A DNA stretch of 64,000 nucleotides from Pseudomonadota bacterium (GTDB lineage: Bacteria > Pseudomonadota > Alphaproteobacteria > Acetobacterales > Acetobacteraceae): assembly GCA_021818505.1 (NCBI GenBank), contig JAKADX010000018.1, positions 1 through 64,000 on the forward strand, in the 5' to 3' direction. A model generated the notes under the pieces. It worked only from the letters and a program-made list of their open reading frames with translations. It did no database searches and was not told the DNA's origin. The stretch's first letter is position 1; each line of letters starts with the position of its first letter. A program made the position numbers and the translations under genes. This document shows, one piece after another, positions 23,871 through 32,910 of this stretch.

Positions 23871-23953
23871 CCAGATGACGCGCAAGACCCATTCGGTCGA
23901 CGTCCGGCCGTGTCGCATTGCCCGCCACAACGGCCCATGCTACCGCGCCGGCC

Positions 23954-24631
23954 ATGCTCAAGCCCTTGCTGCGGCGGCCGGCCCTGCAATCGCTGCTGGC
24001 CGCGCTGCTCGGCCGCTACCTCGCCCTCGCGCTGCGCACCACGCGCTGGACGATCCATGGCCTGGAGAACATCGCGCCGCATCTTGCCGGCGCCCCGGCC
24101 ATCGTCGCGTTCTGGCACGAGCGGCTGCCGCTGATGCCGGCCCTGTGGCGGCAGGCGCGGCGGGACGGGCCGCGCGCGCATATCCTGGTCAGCCGCCATA
24201 GCGACGGGCGGCTGATCGGCGACCTGATGCGCCGCTTCAGGGTCGAGGTCGTGCACGGCTCGACCGCGCGCAATGGGGACGACCGCGGGGGCGCGGCGGC
24301 GTTGCGGGCGCTGCTGCGCCAGCTTGCCGCCGGCGAGCATGTCGTGATCACCCCCGACGGCCCGCGCGGCCCGCGGCGGCAGGCGGCGGCGGGGGTGGCG
24401 CAGCTTGCCGCGGTCTCCGGCGTGCCGGTGCTGCCCTGTGCCGCGCAGACCTCGCGCCGGAGGGTGCTGGCGTCGTGGGACCGCATGGTGCTGCCGCTGC
24501 CGTTTGGCCGCGGCGTCATCGTCTGCCGACCCGCGATCCGCGTCGGACGGCGCGACGCCGCCGCCGCGTTGCAGACCATTGCCGCCGCGCTGACGGCAGC
24601 GGCGGACGAGGCCGACCTGCTCTGCCCATGA
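23954..24631 (+). CDS. DUF374 lysophospholipid acyltransferase-like protein
   Basis: A 225-residue inner-membrane acyltransferase-fold protein with a hydrophobic N-terminus. F-W-H-E-R near residue 57 is the H-x-E-form acyltransferase box, and V-I-T-P-D-G-P-R-G-P-R near residue 133 is a hallmark of the DUF374 family, found next to lipid A genes in alphaproteobacteria. The start at 23954 was chosen over a GC-rich upstream extension. It begins an operon of five genes joined by one- to four-base overlaps (waaA, lpxK, lpxL-like and gph-like follow). Confidence 0.8.
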   Translation: MLKPLLRRPALQSLLAALLGRYLALALRTTRWTIHGLENIAPHLAGAPAIVAFWHERLPLMPALWRQARRDGPRAHILVSRHSDGRLIGDLMRRFRVEVVHGSTARNGDDRGGAAALRALLRQLAAGEHVVITPDGPRGPRRQAAAGVAQLAAVSGVPVLPCAAQTSRRRVLASWDRMVLPLPFGRGVIVCRPAIRVGRRDAAAALQTIAAALTAAADEADLLCP

Positions 24632-25890
24632 TCGGCCCCCTCTATGGCGGCGTGGCCACGCTCGCCGCCCCCGCGCTGCGTCTGCTGCTGGCGCGGCGGG
24701 CGCGGCGCGGCAAGGAGGTGCCGGCGCGCCTCGCCGAGCGGCGCGGCCTTTCCGCGCTGCCGCGCCCGCCGGGGCGGCTGCTGTGGCTGCACGCGGCGAG
24801 CGTGGGCGAGACGGTCTCGGTGCTGCCGGTGCTGGAGGCGTTCGCCGTCGCGGCGCCGGATGCCTCGGTGCTGTTCACCACGGGAACCGTCACCTCGGCC
24901 GAGCTGCTGGCGCGGCGGGTGCCGGGCGGGCGGGTGCTGCACCAGTTCGTGCCGCTGGACGTGCCGCGCTGGGTGGGGCGTTTCCTCGACCACTGGCAGC
25001 CCGACGCGGCGGCGTTCGTGGAGAGCGAGATCTGGCCCAACCTGCTCGCGGCGTGCCGCGCGCGGCAGATCCCGCTGATGCTGGTGAACGCGCGCCTCTC
25101 GGCACGCAGCTTCGCCCGCTGGCGGCGCGCGGGCGGCTTCGCGCGATCGCTGTTCGGCGGCTTCGCGCAGGTGCAGGCGCAGTCGGCGGCGGATGCCGGG
25201 CGGCTGCGCGCGCTTGGCGCCGGCACCGTCAGCGCGCCCGGCAACCTGAAATTCGCTGCCCCGCCGTTGCCGGTGGACCCGGCCGGCCTCGCCGCGTTGC
25301 GCGCGGCGCTCGCCGGCCGCCCGGTCTGGCTCGCCGCCAGCACCCATCCGGGGGAGGAGGCGCTGATCGGCGCGGTGCATCGCGCCCTGGCCCCGCGCCT
25401 TCCCGGCCTGCTGACCGTGATCGTCCCGCGCCATCCGGCGCGCGGGCCGGAGATTGCCGCGTCGCTGACGGGGCTGGCGGTGACGCGGCGCGCGGCCGGG
25501 GAGGGGCCGCCGGCGGAGGGCGGCGTTTGGATCGCCGACACGCTCGGCGAGCTTGGCCTGTTCTATGCCGCGATCGGGCTGGCCTTCGTCGGCGGCAGCC
25601 TGGTGGCGCATGGCGGACAGAACGTGCTGGAGCCGGCGCGGCTCGGCTGCGCCATCGCGGTCGGGCCGCACGTCGCCAACTTCGCCGAGCCGGTCGCGGT
25701 CCTGGCCGCTGCCGGCGGGATCGCGCAGGTCGCCGACGCCGCCGCGCTTGCCGACTGGGTCGCGGCGATGCTGGCGGACGCGCCGCGACGGACCGCGATG
25801 GCCGACGCAGCCCGCCGGGTTGCCACGCGCGATGCCGACCTGCCGCATCAGGTCGCGGCGGCGCTGGCCGCGCTGCTGCCCCCCACCTGA
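24628..25890 (+). CDS. waaA: 3-deoxy-D-manno-octulosonic acid transferase
   Basis: A 420-residue GT30-family enzyme that adds Kdo from CMP-Kdo to lipid IVA at the inner membrane. H-A-A-S-V-G-E near residue 54 contains the catalytic Glu. F-V-E-S-E-I-W-P-N-L near residue 132 and V-G-G-S-L-V-A-H-G-G-Q-N-V-L-E-P near residue 322 are the nucleotide-sugar-binding signatures. An N-terminal hydrophobic helix anchors it. It overlaps the previous gene by ATGA and lpxK by one base (TGATG). Confidence 0.93.
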   Translation: MIGPLYGGVATLAAPALRLLLARRARRGKEVPARLAERRGLSALPRPPGRLLWLHAASVGETVSVLPVLEAFAVAAPDASVLFTTGTVTSAELLARRVPGGRVLHQFVPLDVPRWVGRFLDHWQPDAAAFVESEIWPNLLAACRARQIPLMLVNARLSARSFARWRRAGGFARSLFGGFAQVQAQSAADAGRLRALGAGTVSAPGNLKFAAPPLPVDPAGLAALRAALAGRPVWLAASTHPGEEALIGAVHRALAPRLPGLLTVIVPRHPARGPEIAASLTGLAVTRRAAGEGPPAEGGVWIADTLGELGLFYAAIGLAFVGGSLVAHGGQNVLEPARLGCAIAVGPHVANFAEPVAVLAAAGGIAQVADAAALADWVAAMLADAPRRTAMADAARRVATRDADLPHQVAAALAALLPPT

Positions 25891-26840
25891 TGCGCGCGCC
25901 GGACTTCTGGCGGCACGACGGCGTGCTCCCCGCCGTGCTCGCGCCGGCAGCCGCGCTGTGGGCCGCCGCGACGGCGCGGCGGGTGGCGCGGCCGGGGTGG
26001 CGGGCGCCGGCGCGGGTGATCTGCTGCGGCAACGCGACCGTCGGCGGGACCGGCAAGACCACGCTGGCGCTGGACCTCGGCGCGCGACTGCGGCGGCGCG
26101 GGGTCGCGGCGGCGTTCCTGACGCGCGGTTATGGCGGGCGCGCGCGGGGCGTGCTGCGCGTCGATCCGGCGCGGCATGATGCCGCGCTGGTGGGCGACGA
26201 GGCGCTGCTGCTGGCCGCCGTTGCCCCCACCTATGTCGCCGCCGACCGGGCCGAGGGCGCCCGCGCCGCGATCGCGGAGGGGGCCGCGGTGCTGGTGATG
26301 GATGACGGGTTGCAGAACCCGACGCTCGCCAAGGACCTTTCGCTTCTCGTGGTGGACGGTGCGGTGGGGTTCGGGAACGACCGCGTGCTGCCGGCCGGGC
26401 CGCTGCGTGAGCCACTCGTCGCCGCCGCCGCGCGCTGCCGGGCGGTGGTGCTGATCGGGGAGGATGCGCGTGGAGCCGCGGCCCGGCTGCCGCCGGCCCT
26501 GCCGGTGCTGCGCGCAGCCCTGGCGCCGGACGGGGCGATACCGGCGGGCCAGCGCGTGCTCGCCTTCGCCGGCATCGGGCGGCCGGACAAGTTCTTCGAC
26601 CTGCTTGCGGCCTCCGGCGTGGAGGTGGCCGCGCGCCGCCCGTTCCCCGACCACCACCGTTTCACCGAGGCAGAACTGCGCGCGCTGCTCGCCGAGGCGG
26701 CGCGGCTGGACGCGCTGGCGGTCACGACGCCCAAGGACGCGGTGCGCCTCGCGCCCCACCATCGCACCCGGGTTGCCGTATCGGGCGTGCGCCTGGTCTG
26801 GCAGGACGAGGCGGAGATCGAACGGTTGCTCGACGCATGA
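25890..26840 (+). CDS. lpxK: tetraacyldisaccharide 4'-kinase
   Basis: A 316-residue kinase that phosphorylates the 4' position of the lipid A disaccharide. The P-loop is G-N-A-T-V-G-G-T-G-K-T-T near residues 48-59, preceded by the N-terminal membrane-associated segment, with T-R-G-Y-G-G near residue 79 and M-D-D-G-L-Q-N near residue 138, both conserved in LpxK. It is coupled to waaA upstream and to an LpxL-type acyltransferase downstream by overlapping start and stop codons. Confidence 0.93.
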   Translation: MRAPDFWRHDGVLPAVLAPAAALWAAATARRVARPGWRAPARVICCGNATVGGTGKTTLALDLGARLRRRGVAAAFLTRGYGGRARGVLRVDPARHDAALVGDEALLLAAVAPTYVAADRAEGARAAIAEGAAVLVMDDGLQNPTLAKDLSLLVVDGAVGFGNDRVLPAGPLREPLVAAAARCRAVVLIGEDARGAAARLPPALPVLRAALAPDGAIPAGQRVLAFAGIGRPDKFFDLLAASGVEVAARRPFPDHHRFTEAELRALLAEAARLDALAVTTPKDAVRLAPHHRTRVAVSGVRLVWQDEAEIERLLDA

Positions 26841-27730
26841 TGCGCGCGGTCGTCCAACGGCTGGAGGCGGGGCTGGTCCGGCTCGTTCTGGCGGGGCTGC
26901 GCGCGCTCGGGCCGGTGGCGGCGTCGGACGCGGCAGCAGCGGTGGCGCGCGGCATCGGACCGCTGCTGCCGGTCTCGCGCGTCGCCGACGCCAATCTGCG
27001 GCTCGCGCTGCCGGAACTGGACGCGCCGGCGCGGGCCCGCGTGGTGCGCGGCGTGTGGGACAACCTTGGCCGCACCATCGGCGAACTTGCCAATCTCGAC
27101 CGGCTGCGTCGCAGCGCCGAAGGGCCGGGGTGGGAGATCGCGGGCGAGGCGCCGGTGCAGGCGATCGTGGCGGCGGGAGGGCCGGCGGTCATCGTCTCGG
27201 GCCATCTCGCGAACTGGGAGCTGCTGACGCCGGTGGGGGCGCAATGCGGGCTGCGCGTCGGCGGGTTCTACCGCGCCGCCGGCAACCCTTATGTGGATCG
27301 CATCATCGGCGCGTACCGCAGCCGCGCCATGCCGGGCGTGCCGCTGTTCGCCAAGGGCGCGGCGGGCGGGCGGGCGGCGTTCGCGCATCTGAAATCCGGC
27401 GGCGTGCTCGGCATCCTTGCCGATCAGAAGCTCAATGACGGCATCGCGGCGACGCTGTTCGGCCACCGCGCGATGACGGCGCAGGCGGCGGCGACCTTCG
27501 CGCTGCGGTTCCGCTGCCCGCTGCTGCCGGCGTATGTGGTGCGCCTCGGCCCGGCGCGGCTGCGCATCGTCGTCGAGCCGCCGCTCACGCTGCCCGACAG
27601 CGGCGACCGCGACGCCGATATCCTGGCGCTCACCGAGGCGATCAACCGGCGCCTGGAATCCTGGGTGCGGGAACGTCCGGAGTCGTGGCTGTGGCTGCAC
27701 CGGCGCTGGCCGAAGGAGATGTATGAATGA
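26837..27730 (+). CDS. LpxL/HtrB-family lipid A acyltransferase
   Basis: A 297-residue membrane acyltransferase that adds a secondary acyl chain to Kdo-lipid A. The H-x4-E catalytic motif is in S-G-H-L-A-N-W-E near residue 117. A short hydrophobic N-terminal segment precedes the catalytic domain. It overlaps lpxK and the next gene by four bases each. Which secondary position it acylates cannot be told from sequence alone. Confidence 0.88.
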   Translation: MMRAVVQRLEAGLVRLVLAGLRALGPVAASDAAAAVARGIGPLLPVSRVADANLRLALPELDAPARARVVRGVWDNLGRTIGELANLDRLRRSAEGPGWEIAGEAPVQAIVAAGGPAVIVSGHLANWELLTPVGAQCGLRVGGFYRAAGNPYVDRIIGAYRSRAMPGVPLFAKGAAGGRAAFAHLKSGGVLGILADQKLNDGIAATLFGHRAMTAQAAATFALRFRCPLLPAYVVRLGPARLRIVVEPPLTLPDSGDRDADILALTEAINRRLESWVRERPESWLWLHRRWPKEMYE

Positions 27731-28404
27731 CCGATGCCGCCGCGCTGTTCGACCTGGACGGCACGCTGGTCGAATCCGGCCCCGGCATCACGGCGGCGGT
27801 GCGCCGCGCCATGGCCGCACTCGGCCACGACATCGACCCGGAGGAGGACCTGTCCTGGGTGGTTGGCCCGCCGCTGGCGGACGTGTTCGCCCGCCTGCTG
27901 ATCCCGCGCCGACAGACCGCGCGCATCGCGGAAGCGATGGAGCTGTACCGTGCCGAATATCATGCAGGGGCGGTGTACGAGTCGCCGTTCTTCCCCGGCA
28001 TCGCCGCGGCACTCGCGGCGTTCCGCGCAGCCGGCTGGACGCTGTTCGTCGCCACCTCCAAGCCGCGCGACGTGGCGCGCGCGATCCTGGCGCATGAGCA
28101 GCGCGACGCGGCGTTCCGCGACATCTACGGTGCCATCGACGATGTGACGCTGGCGCACAAGCCCGACCTGCTCGCCCACATCCTTGAGCGCGAGGCGCTC
28201 GATGCGCGGCGCACCGTGATGATCGGCGACCGCAGCTTCGATGTCGCCGGCGCGCATGCCAACGATGTGCGCGCGGTCGGCGTGCTGTGGGGCTATGGCG
28301 GGGCGGCGGAACTCGAACGTGCCGGCGCCGACGCCATCGCCGGCAACCCCGCCGAGTTGCTGGACCGTGCGAGCGCGCTGCTTCACAGCGGCAGCGCGCC
28401 CTGA
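27727..28404 (+). CDS. gph: HAD-superfamily phosphatase, phosphoglycolate phosphatase-like
   Basis: A 225-residue haloacid dehalogenase-type hydrolase. Motif I is F-D-L-D-G-T-L near residue 8 with the nucleophilic Asp, motif II is in V-A-T-S-K-P near residue 106, and motif IV is M-I-G-D-R-S-F-D near residue 163. The layout fits Gph, which removes 2-phosphoglycolate, but related nucleotidases share it. It is the last gene of the lipid A operon, and its 3' end overlaps the convergent xseA gene by 22 bases. Confidence 0.75.
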   Translation: MTDAAALFDLDGTLVESGPGITAAVRRAMAALGHDIDPEEDLSWVVGPPLADVFARLLIPRRQTARIAEAMELYRAEYHAGAVYESPFFPGIAAALAAFRAAGWTLFVATSKPRDVARAILAHEQRDAAFRDIYGAIDDVTLAHKPDLLAHILEREALDARRTVMIGDRSFDVAGAHANDVRAVGVLWGYGGAAELERAGADAIAGNPAELLDRASALLHSGSAP

Positions 28405-29807
28405 CGCCGATCGCCGCGCGCGGCGGTCGCCTGCACGTCGCCATCGGCGAATTCGATGCGCAGCGCGGCCCCCGGCTTGACGGATGCAGCCGTCGTCAGC
28501 GGATGGCCGGCGGCGTCGAACACGGCGGCGTAGCCGCGCGCCAGCACCGCGTGGTGCGAGACGGACTCGAGCCGTGCCGCCAACCCCTCCAGCCGCGCCC
28601 GCCCCTCCCGCAGCGCCGCGCGCAGCGGCGCGTCGGTCAGGCGCGGCAGGGTGCGCACGGCGATCGCGCGGCGCAGCGCCGCGTGCTGGCGGGTCGCGAG
28701 CAGATCGAGTGTCGCCCGCCGCGCGGCGAGTAGCGCGGTCGGTGCAGTCAGGTGCCGCTCCACATCGACCAGCCGCGCGCGGCGCTGCCGCACCAGGTTG
28801 GGCAGCGCGAGAGCGAGCCGCGCCGCGCGGTCATCCAGCCGCTGCCGCGCGGTGCCGAGCAGCGAGGCGAGGTCGGGCAGGCCGCGCTCGGCCCGCTGCA
28901 GGCGCAGGCGTCGTTCCTGCACGATGCGGTTGGTGGCACCGGACAGCCGCGCCGCCTTGTGCTGCAGGTCGGCGAGCAGGTCGGCGCGTGACGGCACCGC
29001 GAGTTCCGCCGCCGCCGTCGGGGTCGCGGCGCGGCGGTCGGCGGCGTGGTCGATCAGCGTCGTGTCGGTCTCATGCCCCACCGCCGAGATCAGCGGGATC
29101 GTGCAGGCGGCGGCGGCGCGCACCACCGCCTCGTCATTGAAGGCCATCAGGTCTTCCAGGCTGCCGCCGCCGCGCGCGACGATCAGCACGTCGGGGCGCG
29201 GGATCGGCCCGCCCGGCGGCAGCGCCGAGAACCCGTCGATGGCCGCGGCGATGCGCGCCGCCGCACCCTCGCCCTGCACCGGCACCGGCCAGAGCAGGAT
29301 GCGGCGCGGGAAGCGGCGGAGAATGGTGGTGCGGATGTCCTGGATCACCGCCCCCTGCGGGCTGGTGATGACGCCCACCACGGCGGGCAGCAGCGGCAGC
29401 GCGCGCTTGCGCTCGGCCGCGAACAGCCCCTCGGCGGCCAGTTTCAGCCGCAGCGCCTCCACCCGCGCCAGCAGCGCCCCGGCGCCGGCATAGTCGAGCC
29501 GATCGACGATGAGCTGATATTCGCTGCGTTCACCGTAGGCGGAGAGCTTTCCCGTCGCGATCACCTCCACCCCGTCCTCGGGTGCGAGGCCGAGGCGGGG
29601 GACGGCGAACTTCCACACCACCGCCTTGATCTTCGCGCCTTCGTCCTTCAGCGCGAAATAGATGTGGCCGGAGGAGTAGCGCTTCAGTTCGGTGATCTCC
29701 CCGCGCACGCGCACGCGGCCGAAATTGCCCTCCAGCGTGCGCTTCACTGCGCCGGAGAGTTCCGAGACGGTGTATTCGGGGATGTTGCTCGCGACAGGCT
29801 CGGTCAT
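28383..29807 (-). CDS. xseA: exodeoxyribonuclease VII large subunit
   Basis: A 474-residue protein with an N-terminal OB fold (V-R-V-R-G-E-I-T-E-L-K near residue 30), then the catalytic domain with V-I-T-S-P-Q-G-A-V-I-Q-D near residue 148, A-R-G-G-G-S-L-E-D-L near residue 212 and S-A-V-G-H-E-T-D-T-T near residue 245, and a long C-terminal coiled coil. It degrades single-stranded DNA with XseB, which is not in the window. The start at 29807 matches the usual N-terminus; an ATG 99 bases upstream gives a proline-rich extension. Confidence 0.92.
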   Translation of the reverse strand: MTEPVASNIPEYTVSELSGAVKRTLEGNFGRVRVRGEITELKRYSSGHIYFALKDEGAKIKAVVWKFAVPRLGLAPEDGVEVIATGKLSAYGERSEYQLIVDRLDYAGAGALLARVEALRLKLAAEGLFAAERKRALPLLPAVVGVITSPQGAVIQDIRTTILRRFPRRILLWPVPVQGEGAAARIAAAIDGFSALPPGGPIPRPDVLIVARGGGSLEDLMAFNDEAVVRAAAACTIPLISAVGHETDTTLIDHAADRRAATPTAAAELAVPSRADLLADLQHKAARLSGATNRIVQERRLRLQRAERGLPDLASLLGTARQRLDDRAARLALALPNLVRQRRARLVDVERHLTAPTALLAARRATLDLLATRQHAALRRAIAVRTLPRLTDAPLRAALREGRARLEGLAARLESVSHHAVLARGYAAVFDAAGHPLTTAASVKPGAALRIEFADGDVQATAARGDRRQGALPL

Positions 29808-29919
29808 GGCGGGAGGGTATGGCAGCGGCGGGGGCCGGGCGCCACTGGGCGGGGCGGGTGTGGTTGCTTGGCGGCTCCCGCCCGGGCGGCCGAAGTTTTT
29901 GCCCATACGATTCCGATAT

Positions 29920-29950
29920 CGTCATGGCCGGGCTTGACCCGGCCATGACG
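29920..29950. repeat. palindromic REP-like element
   Basis: CGTCATGGCCGGG (29920-29932), then CTTGA, then its exact complement CCCGGCCATGACG (29938-29950), form a 13-bp perfect stem. Sequences of this form are dispersed in many alphaproteobacterial genomes. It lies in the intergenic space upstream of xseA and has no T-run, so it is a repeat and not a clear terminator. Confidence 0.7.
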
Positions 29951-30031
29951 GGCAGACATTCGGGCGCCGTCGCGGTGGTGCGCGAACGTTGTCGAAACGG
30001 AACGACATGGGCGTGCGCGAGCTGCTTCCCC

Positions 30032-30604
30032 TTACGCCCGATTCGGCGCGAAGCCGTCGCGCGGGGGAAGCCGAGGCGGCAGAGGCCGCGCTGCCCGGCT
30101 GGGTGGCGGCGTACCGGGCGGGTTGGCGGGAGGCTCCGGTTCGGCCGGCGGGTTGCGCCGCGGCTTCAGGCCGGGTGGCGGACGGACCCCCAGCATCCAG
30201 CAGAGGGAGCGCAGGGGGCGCCCGACCTGCGGCGCGGCGGCGATGAAGTCCGCCATCTCCGGCTCGGCCAGCAGGTAGCGCAACTGCGAGGCCGCCGCGG
30301 GCGCCTCCGGCACCAGCCGCATCAGCCAGGCGCGGCCCTGCGGCAGCGGGCGTGGCCGGGTGGGCCGCGTCGGCCTCGCCGCCGGCTGCCGGCGGATCAC
30401 GGTCCGGCGCCGCAGCTTGCCCGCCTGCAGGCGAGCGGCGATGGCGGTGAGGCGGTGCGCGATGCGGCGCAGCCGCGCGCAGATCAGGATGATCAGTGGC
30501 CCCGCCAGCCGACGCCCGGCGATCTGCGCGGCCGCGCTGCGGCACAGCAGGTCGATGATGCCGGCGATACGGTCGGCCGGAGCGGGGGGAGCGGTGGGGC
30601 GCAC
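30032..30604 (-). CDS. hypothetical Arg/Pro-rich protein
   Basis: A 190-residue protein. The N-terminal third is helical and moderately hydrophobic (R-L-A-G-P-L-I-I-L-I-C-A-R). A basic and Pro/Arg-rich linker follows, then a better-defined segment (W-L-M-R-L-V-P-E-A, L-L-A-E-P-E-M-A-D-F-I-A-A-A-P) before a Pro-rich tail. No known domain is recognised. The block with L-R-Y-L-L-A-E-P-E-M is not random in composition and argues for a real gene. Other frames in this region are less convincing. Confidence 0.55.
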   Translation of the reverse strand: MRPTAPPAPADRIAGIIDLLCRSAAAQIAGRRLAGPLIILICARLRRIAHRLTAIAARLQAGKLRRRTVIRRQPAARPTRPTRPRPLPQGRAWLMRLVPEAPAAASQLRYLLAEPEMADFIAAAPQVGRPLRSLCWMLGVRPPPGLKPRRNPPAEPEPPANPPGTPPPSRAARPLPPRLPPRDGFAPNRA

Positions 30605-30926
30605 GACAGAGAGACTAACACAACCGGCGGTGGGGTGGGCAAGTGCGATCTGCTACCCGGCGAAAGGAGCGTGCGATGCGGAGGGGGACCGACGCAGCCG
30701 CGAGGAACCGCTTACGATTTTCATTCGATATGGTACAAATGCAAATAGAAATCAGCGAAACATTCGCAGAGACCGGTCATGCGCCTTCGACTTTTGGTAG
30801 AGGAATTGGTAGCTCATAAATCAACAGAAGTAATGCAGAAGGCCAACGTCTTGCCGGGTCCGCGGGCGGCGGATAGGTTGCCGTCCGGACGGGGGACAGC
30901 GTTTTTCGCGTGAGGGATTCCCGGCA
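30605..30926. other. intergenic region with lowered GC
   Basis: This 322-base gap upstream of the sulfatase-like gene contains an AT-richer part (about 30710-30840) that stands out from its surroundings. No open frame with coding character, no terminator and no clear promoter could be identified. It may carry the promoter of the gene at 30927 and marks the left edge of an accessory stretch. Confidence 0.5.
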
Positions 30927-32681
30927 ATGAACCGACGAGAATTGGCTATCGTGACCGCCAAGGCGGCGCTTGCCTCCGCGATCGGCGGGGCGGCGATCCT
31001 GGGTGGAGCGCAGGCGCAGACAGACGATGCTGGTCCTCGCGCCGCAGTGCCAAGAGCGAAGCAGCCCAACATCGTCTTCATTTTCACCGACCAGGAGCGG
31101 TATCTGCGAAGCCTGCCGCCCGGCCTCAGCCTGCCGGGCCGCGAGCGCCTCCAGCGGGCAGGGGTTACGTTCCACAACCATTATTGCCCGGCCGCGATGT
31201 GCACGTCGTCGCGCGCGGTGCTGCTGACCGGGCTGCAGGTCCCGAACAACCGCATGTTCGACAACTGCGACGTGCCGTGGGTGAGGGATCTTTCGACCGA
31301 CATCCCCACGATCGGCCACATGCTGCGCAAGGCCGGATACTACACGGCCTACAAAGGCAAATGGCATCTCAGCCGCAAGTTCGAGGTCGTGGACAGGCTC
31401 GATCGCCTCAATGAGCAGATGGACAAGTATGGTTTCAGCGATTTCCATTCGCCCGGCGATATCATGGCCCACGACCGCGGCGGGTATGAGTTCGATCACC
31501 TGATCACGGGCACCGCCGTCACCTGGCTGCGTCGCAAGGGGCAGCCGTTGTCGGATGCGGGCAAACCGTGGTGCCTCTTCGTCAGCCTCATCAATCCGCA
31601 CGACATCATGTATTTCAATACCGACCTGCCGGGAACGAAGGTGCAGGACACCGGCGTGCTGTTCATGCACGCCGCGCGGGCCCCCGACAACGCGCTGTAT
31701 GACGCACAGTGGGACATGCCGGTCGCCGACAGCCTGCGGCAGCCCTTCGACGAACCCGGACGGCCGAAGGCGCACGGCGAGTTCGAGAACATGTGGAGGT
31801 ATGTGCTCGGCCGCATTCCGCCCGAGGAAGATCGCTGGCGGCGCTTCAACAACTTTTACATCAACAGCATCCGTTCCGTCGACATGCAGGTCGAGTCCAT
31901 TCTGAAGGAGCTTGCGGCGCTTCGCCTCTCCGATCACACCATCGTCGTCTTCACCTCCGATCATGGCGAAATGGCGGGCGCGCACGGTCTGCGCGGCAAA
32001 GGCCCCTTTGCCTATGAGCAGAACATCCATCTGCCGCTTCATGTCGTCCACCCGGACGTGAAGGGCGGTCAGGATTGCCGCGCGCTCACCGGACATATCG
32101 ACCTGGTGCCCAGCCTGCTCGCCATGGCCGGCGTCGATGCAACGCGGCGCGCGGACTTCGCGGGTGCGGACCTGCCTGGAAAGGACCTCACGCCGCTGTT
32201 CACGAACCCCGCCGCCGCCGATCTTCATGCCGCGCGCGAGGGCGTGCTGTACACCTACAGCTGTCTGGCAACCAACGACAGCGGCATCTATCGCATCGCC
32301 GCGGAGGCCAAGGCCGCGGGGAAGCGCCCGGCGCTGGCGGTGCTGAAGGAACGCTATGTTCCCGACCTGCACAAGCGCGGCAGCGTGCGCACGGTCTTCG
32401 ACGGCCGCTACAAGTTCAGCCGCTATTTCGCACCGCTGGACCACAACCGACCGACCACGATCGATCAGCTGTACCAGTGGAACGATGTCGAGCTGTTCGA
32501 TCTCCAGGCCGACCCTGCCGAGATGCACAACCTCGCTGTCGCGAAGGCGGAAAATCAGGACCTGATTATGGCGATGAATGCAAAGCTCGATGCGTTGATT
32601 GCGGCGGAGATCGGGGTGGATGACGGACACGAGCTGCCGGACATTCCGCTCGTATCCTGGACGATTGATAGGGTGAGCTAG
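30927..32681 (+). CDS. sulfatase/phosphonate monoester hydrolase-like enzyme with atypical active-site motif
   Basis: A 584-residue member of the alkaline phosphatase superfamily. A twin-arginine-like signal (M-N-R-R-E-L-A-I-V) suggests export. Metal-binding segments are I-F-T-D-Q-E-R near residue 53 and F-T-S-D-H-G-E near residue 342. The formylglycine site, normally C-x-P-x-R, reads C-T-S-S-R-A-V-L-L-T-G near residue 92, with Ser in place of Pro. The D-Q pair in place of D-D recalls phosphonate monoester hydrolases. It could cleave sulfate or phosphate esters. Whether the Cys is converted to formylglycine is open. It stands alone with no maturase beside it. Confidence 0.8.
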   Translation: MNRRELAIVTAKAALASAIGGAAILGGAQAQTDDAGPRAAVPRAKQPNIVFIFTDQERYLRSLPPGLSLPGRERLQRAGVTFHNHYCPAAMCTSSRAVLLTGLQVPNNRMFDNCDVPWVRDLSTDIPTIGHMLRKAGYYTAYKGKWHLSRKFEVVDRLDRLNEQMDKYGFSDFHSPGDIMAHDRGGYEFDHLITGTAVTWLRRKGQPLSDAGKPWCLFVSLINPHDIMYFNTDLPGTKVQDTGVLFMHAARAPDNALYDAQWDMPVADSLRQPFDEPGRPKAHGEFENMWRYVLGRIPPEEDRWRRFNNFYINSIRSVDMQVESILKELAALRLSDHTIVVFTSDHGEMAGAHGLRGKGPFAYEQNIHLPLHVVHPDVKGGQDCRALTGHIDLVPSLLAMAGVDATRRADFAGADLPGKDLTPLFTNPAAADLHAAREGVLYTYSCLATNDSGIYRIAAEAKAAGKRPALAVLKERYVPDLHKRGSVRTVFDGRYKFSRYFAPLDHNRPTTIDQLYQWNDVELFDLQADPAEMHNLAVAKAENQDLIMAMNAKLDALIAAEIGVDDGHELPDIPLVSWTIDRVS

Positions 32682-32910
32682 GATTGACCTGGGGAATTTT
32701 GATGCGGATGGCGCAACGGTCGATCTCTGTCGGAAGTTGATTGCTGCCGAGGAATTGGGCCAGTGCGGCGAACATTTCATCCGTTCGTCATGGCAACCAT
32801 AGCATGGTTCGGCAATGGGCGCATCCAAGTGTTTGGGCAAATGATTGCAGTTGCGTCCTTGGCGTGCAATACGCTATCGCAAGAAATCGCAGCGCTGCGG
32901 GAAGCAAGTC

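Noticed and set aside
30360-30800. Plus-strand open frame opposite the hypothetical gene at 30032-30604
   Set aside because: Its product is Arg/Ala-rich without defined blocks, and the minus-strand frame has more protein-like segments.
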